Source: Neodiprion pinetum (Eukaryota > Arthropoda > Insecta > Hymenoptera > Diprionidae). Taken from it: 64,000 bases of DNA. This document shows positions 39,801 to 52,970 of this stretch, piece after piece. Position 1 is the stretch's first letter. Each line of letters starts with the position of its first letter. The translations under genes and the position numbers were made by a program. Under the pieces are notes generated by a model. The model was not told the origin of the DNA, ran no database searches, and was given only the letters and a program-made list of their open reading frames with translations. The stretch spans positions 3,782,001 to 3,846,000 of the forward strand of contig NC_060234.1 in the NCBI RefSeq assembly GCF_021155775.2, in the 5' to 3' direction.

Positions 39801-41423
39801 ATATGCATGTGGTGCCCCAATCGAGGGTTCTGCAATGCGCTCATGTCAATAATGCATATGCCTGAATGAGTGAAGAAGAAAAAAGCAATTGGGGAACACT
39901 TAGCTCGACTTGACCTGTTCAAATTTTCATAAGGATGTGAATAATTCAACCCTCTCTCTTTCTGCTTTAACCCCGACGAGAGGAAGAACGATGCACGCTT
40001 TGTGAATTCTTCGCGTTTACTTACAGATTGCCTGATTCACGTTTAATGAAAAGTAATAAAATAACTTCCGAAAGAAAATACAAAAATGGAAAGAAAATTG
40101 CGGAGTGAAACCGATCAAGTTATGGTAACTGATTTCGTTGAAAAAAGGCAAGCATATAGCCATTCCGGCAAGTAATAATAAATTTGAAAGTTTAGTCGGG
40201 CCGAAAGTAATTTCATTACCTATACATATAGAACGAAATTTTTTTAAATCATATGAAAAAAGATGAGCAAAGACGAGGGCCTGCCTGCTTATCTTGTGCT
40301 CTTCATTCTTCCAATATTCGATCTCGATCCCTTCACCGCCGAGTCAAGACTCAATATATCTTCTTACTGGGTTCACTCGTCTAGACTGCGTATGCTGCTC
40401 CTTCTCATGTCGCATCCCGTAAGGGTTCCTTAATTGTATATCTTTAATGAGGTTATGTAGAAGTTCCTTGAATTCTAAATCCAAAGAGATAGGCAAGTGG
40501 GTGCAATTTGCACAAGAACTAAGACCGTGCTTTGAAAGTACATTTTTAGAAACAAAATTTCATGCCGTTGGAAACTAATCTCTACTCACAAAATACCCCA
40601 ACACTTTGATCACATTAAAGATGGTCTAAAGAGAGTAAAATCTAAGAGTAAGACCATTCAAAAATGACCATATTTAACGTTAAACGTTGTTAATTTAGTT
40701 GAAACTGCAGCATCTCTCATTTGTTGAAAGAAGACACACCAGAATTAGTTTATTTCGTCCAAAATACTCCATGCATGCAAATCTGTGATCATGGATAGTC
40801 GCCGGTATTTTTTGTTTTCGCGGTTCTATCACGAGAAGTGTAGAAAGATCGGGATCTGCGATACGTATCTTCTCGTGGTTTCAATCACGATCAAAGTAGC
40901 CTGTCGCATGTTCTCTGCAGAAGAGCTGTTGTACTAAGTGCCCCATTAAAGATCCTTTAGCATTCCCGTATAGTTAAGAAGAACGATCAACTCTAGTGTT
41001 CTGATAAATCTTTGGTCACAGATATGCTGCGATGAATATATGCCCCGCAGATTTAGTCGACAATGAATGACAACATTTCAGATTAAGCTGTGTAATTTGG
41101 ATAAACGGTACTTTAGAGGTACTTTGCTTGGGTAAAACTAATGGCGAATTTGAATCGAATGCGCGTGATGATCGCCCATCAGAGTTTTTAGTTCTGATGG
41201 CCATGAGAAACTCGATATTCGTAGCAGTAGGTCTAAGGATATATTTTGTGATCATTCAAATTTATGGTAACGGGATCCAATTTTCTGGCTACTCAGACAC
41301 GGGGAAAGTTTGCAAAAGTTTTCTCGCATGCTCACGCGTAACTTTGCTTGTGCCATAAGAATAATGTATAATTAAAAAATAACGAAGAATACCGATCAGG
41401 AGATTGCCTTATGATGCGCTTTA

Positions 41424-41681
41424 TTACACTTGAAAAAATCCAAGACCGCGAAACGGAACTAGTCCTGATAGTTTAATCCTCATTCTGCACGTTGCGAGCC
41501 ACAAGACGTTATATCTCGTGTCATCCGGTCTACCGAACGTGTAAAATATGGATGCCAAATTCTTTCTCAGCTTTTCACGAAGGTTCCTATAACGAATGGA
41601 GTTCAGGATTAACCAAGTGATAAGCGAAATCTTTGCCAAAATTAAAGTAACGATGAGAAGATTGGTGGGGTCAATTCTACG
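41424..41681 (-). other. Open stretch with one hydrophobic segment and a basic flank
   Basis: An 85-codon open frame on minus. It begins with about 23 mostly hydrophobic residues (NLLIVTLILAKISLITWLIL) followed by a basic stretch (RYRNLREKLRKN), which looks like a membrane helix with a positive-inside flank. It lies just downstream of the 41923-42600 open stretch on the same strand. There is no start codon, no recognised family and no supported splice sites. It could be coding relic or chance. Confidence 0.12.
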
Positions 41682-41922
41682 TCAGCTTATATGACTCCCT
41701 CCCCTTAGCAATAGTCAGCAATTTCAATAAACTTTATGGGATTCCGCAAATGATTGCAAAAAAAAAGTTTGCCCCGCTGAATTTGAAAGAAGAAAGTGAG
41801 AATTTTATCGATAAACGTTATGCGAATACAAGTTTTCAAGAACTTTACTCAAGGAGAACAAAAATTTTCATCCCTACTGCTTACGTGACATGGTTGATCT
41901 CATACAAACACCGAGATTTTGG

Positions 41923-42600
41923 TTACCTAATGCGTAATAACCATTGAAGAGTCATTCGGATTGCCAGAAAAGTTCCTCTAAACACTTCATCGGTTTCACC
42001 AAAATAGATAGTGCTCTTCAAGCTGGAGTGATACCATATTGAAATTCTTTGACACTCAACGAACCAATTGTTCAAGAATAGTAAGTTATTCATAACATTG
42101 TTCACAGTGGTGGCCTCTCCATTCGTGGCGAGAGGTAAACTTGATATCAATCTGTTTTCATTCATGTTTTCACCGTCGCTAGAAACTCTGCCGGAATCAC
42201 TGGTCATGAGAGCTGGTAGATGCAGTAAGTTTATAAATGGCTGTCGAGCTTTTACTTTCACCAGGCAATTGCCTGCAGTTGGTAAGGCCTTGGGATCTTC
42301 AAGTTCCCTGCTTTCAGAATTCGTACCGAATCCTGAAAGCTCTGGGTAAAGCAGAACCCAACTTCCCTGCAATGTGAACAGATCGATTATTGCTTTCTGT
42401 CGGTACTGCGGCAGGTGATTCGCGAACGGTATCATAAATCTCGGTACTTTATATTGGCCTAGTCGTCGTTGCTTCAAGCTTTCCAGATTAATTCTGCTAC
42501 CAGACGGAGATAACCATTTGTCGATAGAAATCTGAGTCCACTCAAGGTACCGTTGACTCTCAAAATGAGAGCAAACAATCGTCGATAATAGTTTTGGTTA
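41923..42600 (-). CDS. Unassigned open stretch, possible pseudogene or exon
   Basis: The minus-strand frame is free of stops from 42600 to TAA near 41923, 226 codons, the longest non-receptor open stretch in the window that is not made of homopolymers. There is no ATG at its beginning, so it could only be an exon or a remnant. A segment reading KVPRFMIPFANHLP, then IIDLF, then PELSGFG about 25 residues later recalls the serpin pattern (PxF...L, GIxDLF, ADLSG). The reactive loop and hinge are not convincingly present, so I do not assign it. A neighbouring frame continues with coding-like sequence above 42600, which would fit a frameshifted relic. Chance occurrence is not excluded. Confidence 0.2.
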
Positions 42601-45067
42601 GCTCACTAAATTCAAACTTCAGGATAGGACAAAGATCAGCACCATGACCAATCAGTGATAAACAACGAGAAGCGCGGAACGTTTACTTGAATTGAATTTC
42701 AGTACTGACTTAAAAGCTGAATAATTTCATATATTGATTTTTCACGAATTAATGGATACCTCAACGTGTACACGCTTACAATTAAAAGGAGACCATCCAG
42801 GACGACTCATTTATCAGTGTCTTGAGGTAGTTGTGATCACTGTCAGTGTATTAGTACTATAAGTGTTCCTCATCCTACTTTTGTACGGCTATGCAGGCAT
42901 CTTCGTTAACCAAAATTTGTAAGCAATCGAAGCTACTTTAGTTGTAAGCAGCCTAAAATAAGAAAAAATCAGTAAAACAGTTCACAAGTCATCCTTGACT
43001 ATCTGAATTCCAACATAACTCACGCATCAGGCTTGTACGAGCAGTGTTTTGAAAGTTGCATAGAAGTGTTGTTCTTTAGAAACTATTGAAATAATGGCGG
43101 GAAATAAACTTCCGAAACCATCAGTCTTCCGGTGACTTTTTGAGAAAACAAATCATTAAGCAGGAGAGACCGCAGCCTCGATCTACTCTACTTAACGACA
43201 AACGGTCCGTGCCAAGCTGTCTGTCATAACTCATAACTGCAGTTCTCAGCTGACTCAGCTGTTACTGGTTTCACCGACCAAATTACAACACCGCAGTACC
43301 CTTGCGATAGTTGATGACAATTATTCGTTTACAAGACAGTCACCGCTGATGCTGACGTTCAATCTGTCCGGTGGCTCCTTTGGGTTGATCAAATTCAGGA
43401 ACGGTAATCGGTTTAGAATAGGGTCATTTCTTCATTCTTTCAGGTCGATGAGGTTGATGAAAGGTGAGCTAATCTTTCATGAAACGTTGAATGTATGCAG
43501 TTTTGTTTTCATGGACGTGATCACGATTTTGTACACTGGCCAAACGTTTTCCTGTTAGTTTACCAACTGTCTAATCCTTATCTCTTGAACACCTGCCAAA
43601 CGTTGTGCAATACTCAAGTTCGTGCATAATTTTGCAATGAATTACACGAACAATAAATCATGTTTTTGGACTCTTTTCATTCAACTTGTTTGTTTTGTTT
43701 GCTGCACTGGTTTCTGGTAGAAGAAGCATAAGTATATAAGCAGTCGTCGATGCTTTTAGTTTTGTAAGCAATCTGAGCGAGCCAGCAATTCACGACTCGC
43801 TGCGTCTCTGGGTAGGTTGTCCTTAACGAGTAGGAAATTAAATTGACTAACTTGGCAGCGTTGCGCACCGGTTAAGCGGATGAAGAGAACCGAGTGTTTC
43901 TGCAACGCTGTGAAACTGTGTAGGAACTTTGAAATGCGGTCGAAAGTTGTAACTGTGGGAACAGGGCCACCGTCTCTCATCTGGCGTTTCCAACGAAGCC
44001 ATGAATCATTCTAATACTCTTTTTCCCAACCCCAGAGTGTCTTAAAAGCCCTCTGCTCGTGGGCTTTCCACTGTGCTTTGCCGGGTGCAAACGTTAAGCT
44101 CAAACCCACCAGCATTTGAAAACATAAAACAAAGTTTCTCCGTGTTCTGGCCTTTTCTTTTTTCTTTTTCTTTTTTATGCATCGGAACGATTATTTCAGG
44201 AATTCAACGCTTGGCCTCGGTTGCAGAGTTAATGGAAAGCATATTGTACAGCTCGTCGGACATCACGAACGTCAATTGTACACGTGATTTTATTTTAAAT
44301 TCGTGCCAATACAGAATACGATTATTTGTCTCCGTTCTAGAGTTGTATTATGGATTCTTGCGACACAACTATGTGGAAATGAGAATAAGAACTAGCATAG
44401 CTCGACTTGCATAAACAGGGCTCGATCTACTTTGTCCTGTACGCTTTTCCGTGCACTGCTGCCGCATTTCTTTCTCTTATAGCGGGCAAAAAGTCCCCGC
44501 CAACCTTCCAACAACTATATGCAGGCACTCATGAATACGGCTTATCCGGCCTCATTCGGTGTATGCATGTACATATATAAGGAAATATTTCACGACTCGG
44601 GATTTGTAATGAATATGCTTGGAATAGAGAAGTGCGACGGCAGCTGGGTCGCAGAAAAAGTTTTAGAAAAAGCATCGCAATAACCGGAATACGGAAATCG
44701 TGAAGCCGCTCAGTTCCGCTAGAATTAAACGGGTAGCTCTGCTGATGTAGGACAGTATGGATGAAAAGAGATGGGGACATATCTTCTTTAATAAGTCGCA
44801 GTCCGTAATCCTTCGCTGCAGCTTCTGAAAGAAACTTGAAGAATTGTATTTCGCCGAATCCCGCTTCCACTGGCCTGCTTCTCGACCTCGACTAAACTCC
44901 AGTCTCTGAGACGGACAAAAGCCGATTTGCTAATCTCTCGATCCCCACAGACTCCGACTGCTGCACCATTAATCCCGCTGATCGATGGAAATCTGTCCTG
45001 AAGTAGTCTGGGAACCAGTTTTAATAATACAAGTCTACGAAATGTGAGAGAATCGATTGCTCGCTTC

Positions 45068-45235
45068 TTATTCCAGAACGTCAGATTGCAAAAATTCCTC
45101 GGACGAAAGTTCAGCTTTTACGTTTCCCGTTTTGACATCATATTCAAGACTATCCACCATTTTCTGATCTTCTAGAATAACACCTATTTGGACTCCGCCA
45201 CTTGGAAGTACTTCGATAGCCTTGGCATGCCCCAT
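45068..45235 (-). other. Short coding-like open stretch, unassigned
   Basis: ATG at 45235-45233 opens 55 codons ending TAA at 45070-45068, rich in Glu, Asp, Val and Lys (LPSGGVQIGVILEDQK, EYDVKTGNVKAELSSEEF). The overlapping frame above it (PKPGAEYTKILELYRKW) also looks protein-like, which would fit one indel inside a dead gene. No family is recognised. Confidence 0.12.
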
Positions 45236-48200
45236 TTTCTGTATAATTCGAGGATTTTGGTGTATTCTGCTCCGGGTTTAGGGAGCTCAAGATGAGGTTA
45301 AGGTCTAGACTCCGGATCCCAGACCTTAGACGCTAGTCCTGAGAGGCTCAGCAGCTCACGAGGGAAAGATGGTGTGGGGGACTCAAGTGGTCGTTGTGGC
45401 GTATAATACACACGACACATCAGAGTGCAAGGGTTGCATGCAGTTAATCTGAGCTGTGAATCAGGCCTCGATCAAGGTCGAGGTAGACGTAACCGACCCT
45501 GAATAAGACGGGAGAAAAGCTCGAGTAGAGGTACGTGCTCAACGGTGCAGCTGCTCTCGTTTTCAGATAGGTGGTTCGAGAGCCACGCTGCATTGAAGAT
45601 CGCGAGATGCAAACAGCTGCGTTAATTAGTGGTGCAAGAATAAAAAGAGACCCTGCTCACGGTCGAGTTGCAAACTCTCGATTAAAAAAACCCTCGAGCA
45701 ATGGTATTCCGGAACAAGAAAAAAAAAAAAAAATTAAATTAAAAAAAAAGAAAATATGGAAAGAATGACTCTCTTCACCGTTGGTGATAAAAGAATGTGA
45801 CCATGCGTTGTAGCCGACAAGTGGAGCGAAACCTCGGCGGATACTTCGCACACCGTCGCATACTGCTTGCACAAAGCACATGGAGTAAGCTCCGTGCGTT
45901 GGGTACACCATTCGACTACGAGGTGGCTCGTGGTAGGCGTCCACTATGTGCTAGGTGGACTGCATGTGTGGGTTGGATTTGGTGTTGCTGCAATGCGGAA
46001 CGGCCAGGCATCGTTGCACCTGCAACGCGTCGCGTCCTACGGACACGTGACTTACTCCACTCCGAGCTTTGCCTGTCCGGGTAAAAGCGAACCGTGCACC
46101 CGCATTCGCAGATATTGTGCAATCCGCATACTTTTTTTTGGATCAGTTGACATGGAACGGCTCAAGCCGCGTTCGAAGAGCACTTCTGATTCCAGAGATT
46201 GTATATCTCTGCTTGGCATATCGATCACTCGATGAAACGAAACGAGTGTACGCGGTTCGGTAAAAGCTTTAAGTGGTCAACTGATGAATAGGAAAAAGAG
46301 TTTACATACAGCGCGGACTTGCGCGTCAGTATCGTCGAATTTGTGTTACTTGAATTTGGAAAACCTGGTAAAAAGCAGAGATGGTGTAAATCAGAGACTG
46401 GGTGACTTCGATTTAAACGACATGGTGCATGAAGGGTTTTGTACAGCACATTAACCTTGATTTACGATTTAGAATATTTTTCATGATCGTAGTGGCGTTT
46501 TCAACTGCTAACCTTGAGCTGAAACGAAGGTTCGGGAACAATTTTAATCACATTTTTCCTCCAGTTTGCACGTCTGAAGCTACATCAACCTTGGCTGATA
46601 CCGTATCCTCTGTTATTTGATCAGGCATTTCTCATGGCCAGTAGTTTTCGGACACGAGTCGAGGTTAATCACAGGTTTTGGCAAGGTGAACGAGAATACG
46701 GTAGGTGGTTAAAGTTAACGAAGGAAGAAGGCGGCGGCGTATCCTGTACTGCCAAAAAACGCGGTCAAGGATACGAGGGCTAGAATTAACGTCAGAAATG
46801 ATTGGTGCCAAGCTTGCGGTATAACACGCGACTTTGTTTCACTCCAAGGGTATGATTTTTATCGGCTGGCACTTGGCAGTGATAGTGGTTAATCGCAAGG
46901 GTGAAACACGCGTCTGGATAAACGCACTGTGATTGAACGCAGCCTGTTATCCGCAGCGGAAACCTTTTCCGGATCGGACTCTGCGACGAGTAGAGCTCGT
47001 TACCAGTGGCAGATGCATTATCCAGATCAACGGAACACTCGGGCCAGCTCCTTACGACCCTTTTCCAATTGTCCATTGGAACTGTCGGGCTTAGCGAAGA
47101 ATGATGAGGACTGCGTTTACAGGCTGATGGTGGTGGCTGGTAATCGATACTTGGAGTGGTACGAGGCCTGGAATTCCAACGATACTAGCTGCGTCGCGAT
47201 GCCTCCGCTTGTTTATCAATTGCAAAAAAAATTTCACGCTTTCCGTATCGAACCCGGTGATTCATGCAGGCTTCCTGCCGATGCTGTTCCTGCGCCTCAC
47301 GCGAAGTGACGAATTATTCTGCCATCGCCGTGCGGCTGTTAAAAATAATTGCTTTTCATTGTTCTCTCCAGGCAGCGCGCGGTGGTGGAAAACCCGCTGC
47401 GAAATAATTGCACGTGGTCTTTCATTTGTTAATTGAAGTCAATGTCGTCTCCGCTAATGAGTCCTACGGTTCCTGAAAGGGGAGTCAACGAAGCATCGTA
47501 TTGCTGAAGGGATGAATAAATTCAGTGAATGTATAGAATATAGGTAGATACTCACGTCTCGAAAGGAAAGTGCCGTAGGTGTAACTCACTGATTCTCATC
47601 GTTCCGTGATACGTATTGTTCTCAGCACATCGTGAAACATTAAACACATCTGACTTTCACGGAAAAATTTCGCCGTTTACGGGCTTTAAAAGCCACCAAA
47701 AAATAACGGACGCACCCTCCGAGGGTGAAAGCTCTGCGGATATTGTCGTCTGTTGATAGTGAATAAAGTCCGATTGGTATGATCGCAAAAAAAAAATCAC
47801 GTCAATATCGAGACATTCCAAGAAATAAGTCTTTGGTTAAGATTTGAGGGTGGTTTCGACCACACAAACAGCCATTTTCGCTCTTAATAAAAATGTTTTT
47901 CTAATGCTTTTTTACATGCGACAACGTATCACGGAACGGAGAAAATCGGTGATTTACAGATCTCGTACTTTTCTAATTGGAAGTCTGCTGCTATGGCGAC
48001 TTGATTTCCTAGTAAGGAGATACAATTCCTCGCTCGAATCGTAAAATTTTGCTGAACCTAGTTGTGGGAAAAATGATAAGTAATTTACAGGGAAGAATTT
48101 ACCTTGATAGTGGGAAAACATAAGATACGACGAATGTTTGTTTAAGGGATGAATTCCTTTTTACTCTCTGCAAGAATCCTTTCAGACAAATCTTTACAAG

Positions 48201-49475
48201 GTGCTTCGATGCTGAATATTGCAAGGATGGCTCGCTCAACTTGAAAGTAGATGTTTCTATTCTTCCTGCATCGATACGGGTGCTATTATAAGTGAAAAAG
48301 ATCACAAGATTTCTGATTACAAGACTTTCCCGAACTCTTGAGTAAGATATAAAACAAACTACTCGGATACTTTCCAACTTCTTTTATATCCGAATCAAAC
48401 TTTTTCAGTTAGTATAAGTCTAGTTATAGATCTTTCAGTTCGCGTGAACTGTAAAGGTTATACCATTGGCTACAAAAATCCTTGCCATGCGGTTTCTAGA
48501 AAAACAATTTATTGCAATTACTAACCGATTTATTTATGCTTTGAGTTTTTGTATAAAATAAATTATTGTAACAAAAAAGGAATACGGAAATTTAAAGTAC
48601 AATCATACAGGTATATAAATCTATACGGTCCGGTTTTCTGGTTATATCATTATAATTATTATTGTTGTTATTGTTATTGTTATTCTTTTCTCCATACTAT
48701 ACAGTTCAGTACGGTATACTATACATCTTCGCCATTATACATTCACTATTTACAGTACACTTATCATACCTTATTTCGATTTATACTCTTGATGATGAAT
48801 TTACCGCTGCGTCAATCAGCTTGGTTTTTTTTCTTTATGTTTTTTTTTTTTTTTTTGTTTTGGGTAAAATTTATTATGAACCAATTAAGTGTATAATTAT
48901 ACGTTTTCTTCAAAGGTTGAATCATATAAAACAAAACAGTAGATCAATCGCTGCTGCAATTATGCTGCTCCATTTGAAAATGTGATAATTCAATTTTTGG
49001 TCAAAATCAAAGTCACGAATTTTCAAATCACAAGCCGTTCCCAGTCACACTTCATTTTTGGTTTCTCCAAAACTCATCTCCTTGGCCAATGTACAGATAA
49101 AAATTTTTGTTTTCCACCCTATTACACAAAATTGTTCAAACTTTTACTCTGATTGAAACATCCTCTCCTCAAGTATAATTTTTTTTTTTTTTTTTTCCGT
49201 TCACAGTTCAATACCATCTTAAATACGAATACATAAGCGAAATTTGAAAAGTTTTCAAAACTATTATAGTACAATTTATGATTGTCTACGTTGCTGCACG
49301 ATGCGCTTTAATAACGATTTGCAAGATTAGTCGAATAATTTAGCGCATTTTCCATTGTGCCGCGATAACTGTTCGTTCAATCGTTTATTGCATGGATAAT
49401 GATCAACCGCGGAGCTACTCTTTCTCTTTCATATTTTTCGTTCAAGATATTATCTCATTTTTGATTGTACACTTA

Positions 49476-49530
49476 ATATATATATATACATATATGTATA
49501 TATGTATATATATATATATATATATATACG
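49476..49530 (+). repeat. (TA)n-rich microsatellite
   Basis: TA array interrupted by TACATA and TGTA. Confidence 0.85.
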
Positions 49531-49783
49531 TTACATACATACGTAATCCTACGGTGTATATGTTAGCGATTAGTGATAATCGTGTAAAAAATTTTACCTT
49601 TAATGTATCTAATGTAACGTCCTATGAGCGTGGTTTTCAATCGTGACACACGATCGACATAATTATACCTAATCCGTTGATCGAGAATTTTGCTTAATTT
49701 ATTTGTATAGGGTAACGTTGGGCTATTAAACATGACATTCGAAGTTTACTTAGTAATTTTTTACCAAACATTGCCACAACGAT

Positions 49784-50039
49784 TTAAGGGTACGTGGTAC
49801 TCCTACCTTTACCAGCCGAGCAGACTCACTTTTTTCTTTCTACATTAAATAAACAAAAAGAACACACCACACATTTTTTGGCGATTTTCAGTATATGAGT
49901 AACTTTCCTGAATTCCACTATGAAAAAACGATGCATCGTAGAAATTTGAACCCTTTCCCTTCGTTTGTTAATTCAACATAGGAAGAAAAAAAAGTGACTT
50001 TGCTCGGTCGGTAAGGGCAACGGTACTGCATACCCTTAA
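49784..50039. mobile_element. TTAA-flanked MITE with about 60-bp TIRs
   Basis: Starts TTAAGGGTA (49784) and ends TACCCTTAA (50039). Arms pair through ACCTTTACCAGCCGAGCA / TGCTCGGTCGGTAAGG and AGTCACTTTTTTCTT. The TTAA ends are typical of piggyBac-type non-autonomous elements. It is 256 bp with no ORF. Confidence 0.75.
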
Positions 50040-51026
50040 TAATATGTATCAAGCTGTGTTCCTTTTATCCTTTCATTATTTTTTACTCCCTTCGGACAAA
50101 GCTGTTTACAACATTGCAACATCCGAATTTCTCTCACGATCCGCATCCTGTATAATACGTTTTTATTAATTTTTTCCATTCTTATACAAAGACATTTACA
50201 CTTTTCGTAATTATATTCACATTTATCCTTCGCTTCTACAACATATTAATTACGGGTACAAGAAAACTGGGCAGCTAATTGAATTCATACGAATTTGATT
50301 TTGATCTCGTTTCAGTTTAATATGCATTGGTCGTTCGACGCTTAAGTCAAAAGTGCAGCTCACGCAATTATCGTATTAAAATTTCGCGACGAATGATATA
50401 GAAAATGTGAGCAAAAAAAGAAAAAAAACAATAATAAAAACAAAAAATCTCATATAACCGAATCGCATTAACTGCACCTCGTCTTTAGCAGGTCTTAATT
50501 AATTAATGTGCGTTTGTTACGTTTTGTACGGATTTAGGTGTATTCATTTATGTAATTAAATCTCCGATTGGTGCGTAAAATTTACGGTAAGTAATGCGAA
50601 TATATCGAGTGAATTTATACCGTCATCGTATTCATACCTCGTTTGGTCTATTTCTTGGCTATTTTTGTTTTATTCACGGCGAAGGGTGACCAGTAGAGGT
50701 TACAATGTTCATCGTTCCTCTTTAGTTTCTATTTTTTATTCGCATATTTTACGTATTTGCGTTTTGATTATGCTGCCCGACAAGACATCGTCGCTTCCGC
50801 ACGGTGTAATATAAGGTATCTATACCATAGGTACCTATTATAATATTGCATATAATAAGGGCATATATGTATACATGTATATTATGGTATAGTATGCACA
50901 GGTTTACTTACTTTTCATCAAAATATTGCTTATTTATTACAGCATGGGTTTCTCACGATCCATATATTATAGATGGGTATGTACATTCACCTAAGTATAC
51001 GGTTTATGCATGGGTACATACACCCA

Positions 51027-51030
<4 letters not shown>

Positions 51031-51060
<30 letters not shown>
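51031..51060 (+). repeat. (CA)n microsatellite
   Basis: Perfect CA array just before the MITE at 51076. Confidence 0.95.
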
Positions 51061-51061
<1 letters not shown>

Positions 51062-51075
51062 ATATGTATACATCA

Positions 51076-51233
51076 GAGTGAGCCAAAAACACTAACCTGT
51101 CGAATCTATGGTCTCAAAAGGATCTATTTGCTGAGAAAAAAATTCTCCCGTTTGAAAAAATGTTTTTCGTAGTAAATGGGTCACTTTAAGACCATAAATT
51201 CGATAGGTTGGTTTCTTTTTTTTGGCTCACCCT
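51076..51233. mobile_element. MITE, GGTGAGCCAAAAA family
   Basis: Left GAGTGAGCCAAAAAC... and right ...TTTTTTGGCTCACCCT form TIRs of about 45 bp that include CCTGTCGAATCTATGGTCTC against its inverse. It is 158 bp without an ORF. A related half lies at 5335-5513. Confidence 0.7.
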
Positions 51234-52435
51234 AATATATAGGTATGTATCACGTACAGTGTACTACCGATAAGGTATTATCATTATCATTATTTTCATC
51301 GTTATTATCATAGATTTCACGTTAAACCTATATTTTATATCGTACGTAACATTATTACATTCCACGACATCGCGATTAGCCAAGTTTATTAATGTTGTAC
51401 AGATTTCGTTTCAATTTAATTATCATATGTCAGTATTGAGATTCAGGAATCTTAAAATTTAGGAAGATTCTTTTATCGGTTATTATTTTTTCTTTCCTTC
51501 TCTTCTACTCTTTGGTATCAATTAAAGCCGCAATTATTAAAATTGTGTTTTTTTTTTAATTTAAATTTCGCTCATTTTTTTTTCATCAAATGAAACTAAT
51601 AGAAGAAAAGATGCAAAAAAAAAAAAAAAAAAATTAAAACTACCATGATCAACAAAATTAGACGTATTCAATATCGTTGCAATTAATTTTTCTTTTTCAC
51701 TCACCTCGTGCAGTTATACTTTGCATTTTCAAAATTTCATTTTCGTCCCGCTATCTGTCGCGAAATAGTTAATTAACGGTACAAGCGGTGGCATTAGCAT
51801 TTTCAATTCGTGAAAATAACTTCATGTTCATTAAAACCGAGGGACGTAACTTGAAAAGAGCGATACGACCTGTTTGTGTGTCCGTAATTCGAAAAAGAAA
51901 TTTTTTCAATATACGCATATTTTTGTACGGAAAGGTGAAGCAGCGACGGTAAAGTGTGACTTTCTTTTTATGGTCTTCGAAATTTTGACTTTCTTTCCCT
52001 CCATTCACGCCTTTCTTCGTTCTGTCGTTTCGTTTCTTCATTCCATTTTTAACTTTATTTTTTTCCTCTTTCGTAAAACTCTCACGTTTCTTTCTACCCT
52101 TTTTCACTTTTACCTTCAAATCTTTGTGTAAACGGTTAATTTGCGTGAGAATCTCGCGTTTCCAGAACAGTTTACGAGCTGAAAGCGAGCTGCTCGCTTG
52201 TTCCGTAGTCGTAGTTCACTAATTATTATACACGCCGTGTCACATGAAACCTCGGAGCGAAGTAATTTTCAAATTAAACACATAAACACCGAATGTATAT
52301 AAACAACCGTGTTATTCTTGAATATTCTGAATGTTGATCAGTTTTACTACTTTTCTTATCTTTGTACCAGTTTCACACGTTTGCTTATCTAATTTTGGAG
52401 CACTGTTATCTTTCACGATTACAAAGAATCGGTAA

Positions 52436-52970
52436 ACTCGGGGCGGGGTTGAAATTCCGACTTTGAAAAATTCCGAAAGCGCCGAAATCCGAATTCTTGG
52501 GTGGTGAAACTTAAAGGAATCAAACATTGACGAAAACTTCAAAGATTCGAAAGGGAAAAATTCCGGAAGGGTATAAAAAGTTCCAAAAGTGCGAAAATGA
52601 AAAAAATTTTTAAATCCGAAACATAGAAATTCTAAATGATTTCGAAGATTTTCAGTTCTGTGAATTTCTGACTGGCAGAAATTTCACCACTTTGATCTTT
52701 GTTTGTTTTGGATTTCCGATTTTCTTACGTTCAGAATCCTAGTAATTTTTATTTTCGATTTCTCTTATTTTTCACACCCACACGTTGACTAAATTACACT
52801 CTTTGAGTATATTTTAATTTTCGGAATTTCACTCTATCGAAACTATTTTTCTGATTTTTGCTCTATCGGAACTTGAAGAATCTTCAAAATCTTGCATCTA
52901 GTAACTTTGAACTTCGAACTAGACGCTTTCGGAACTTTTCAAATTCGGAACTTCAACCTCGCCCCGATAA
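52436..52970. mobile_element. Foldback built of AATTCCGAA-type units
   Basis: Outer arms 52436-52484 and about 52920-52970 pair (GGGGCGGGGTTGAAATTCCG against CGGAACTTCAACCTCGCCCC). The interior contains repeated TTCCGAAA and GAAATTC words, with complementary words on the right. Same style as 24996-25980. Confidence 0.6.

Larger units (their letters stand above)
33000..47500. other. Compositionally distinct intergenic block, possible decayed coding DNA
   Basis: Compared with both flanks, this block has more G+C, few A/T homopolymers, almost no microsatellites apart from a TTTC run at about 33821-33846, and no obvious MITE. Open stretches on the minus strand (41923-42600, 41424-41681, 45068-45235) are longer or more protein-like than the rest, but I recognise no family with confidence. 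It may be a different sequence class such as an old insertion or a dead gene, or simply unique intergenic DNA. Confidence 0.3.

Noticed and set aside
45797..46235. Overlapping plus-strand frames of 95 and 122 codons
   Set aside because: Cys/Trp/Arg-rich, unlike real proteins, and both frames are open through local GC richness.
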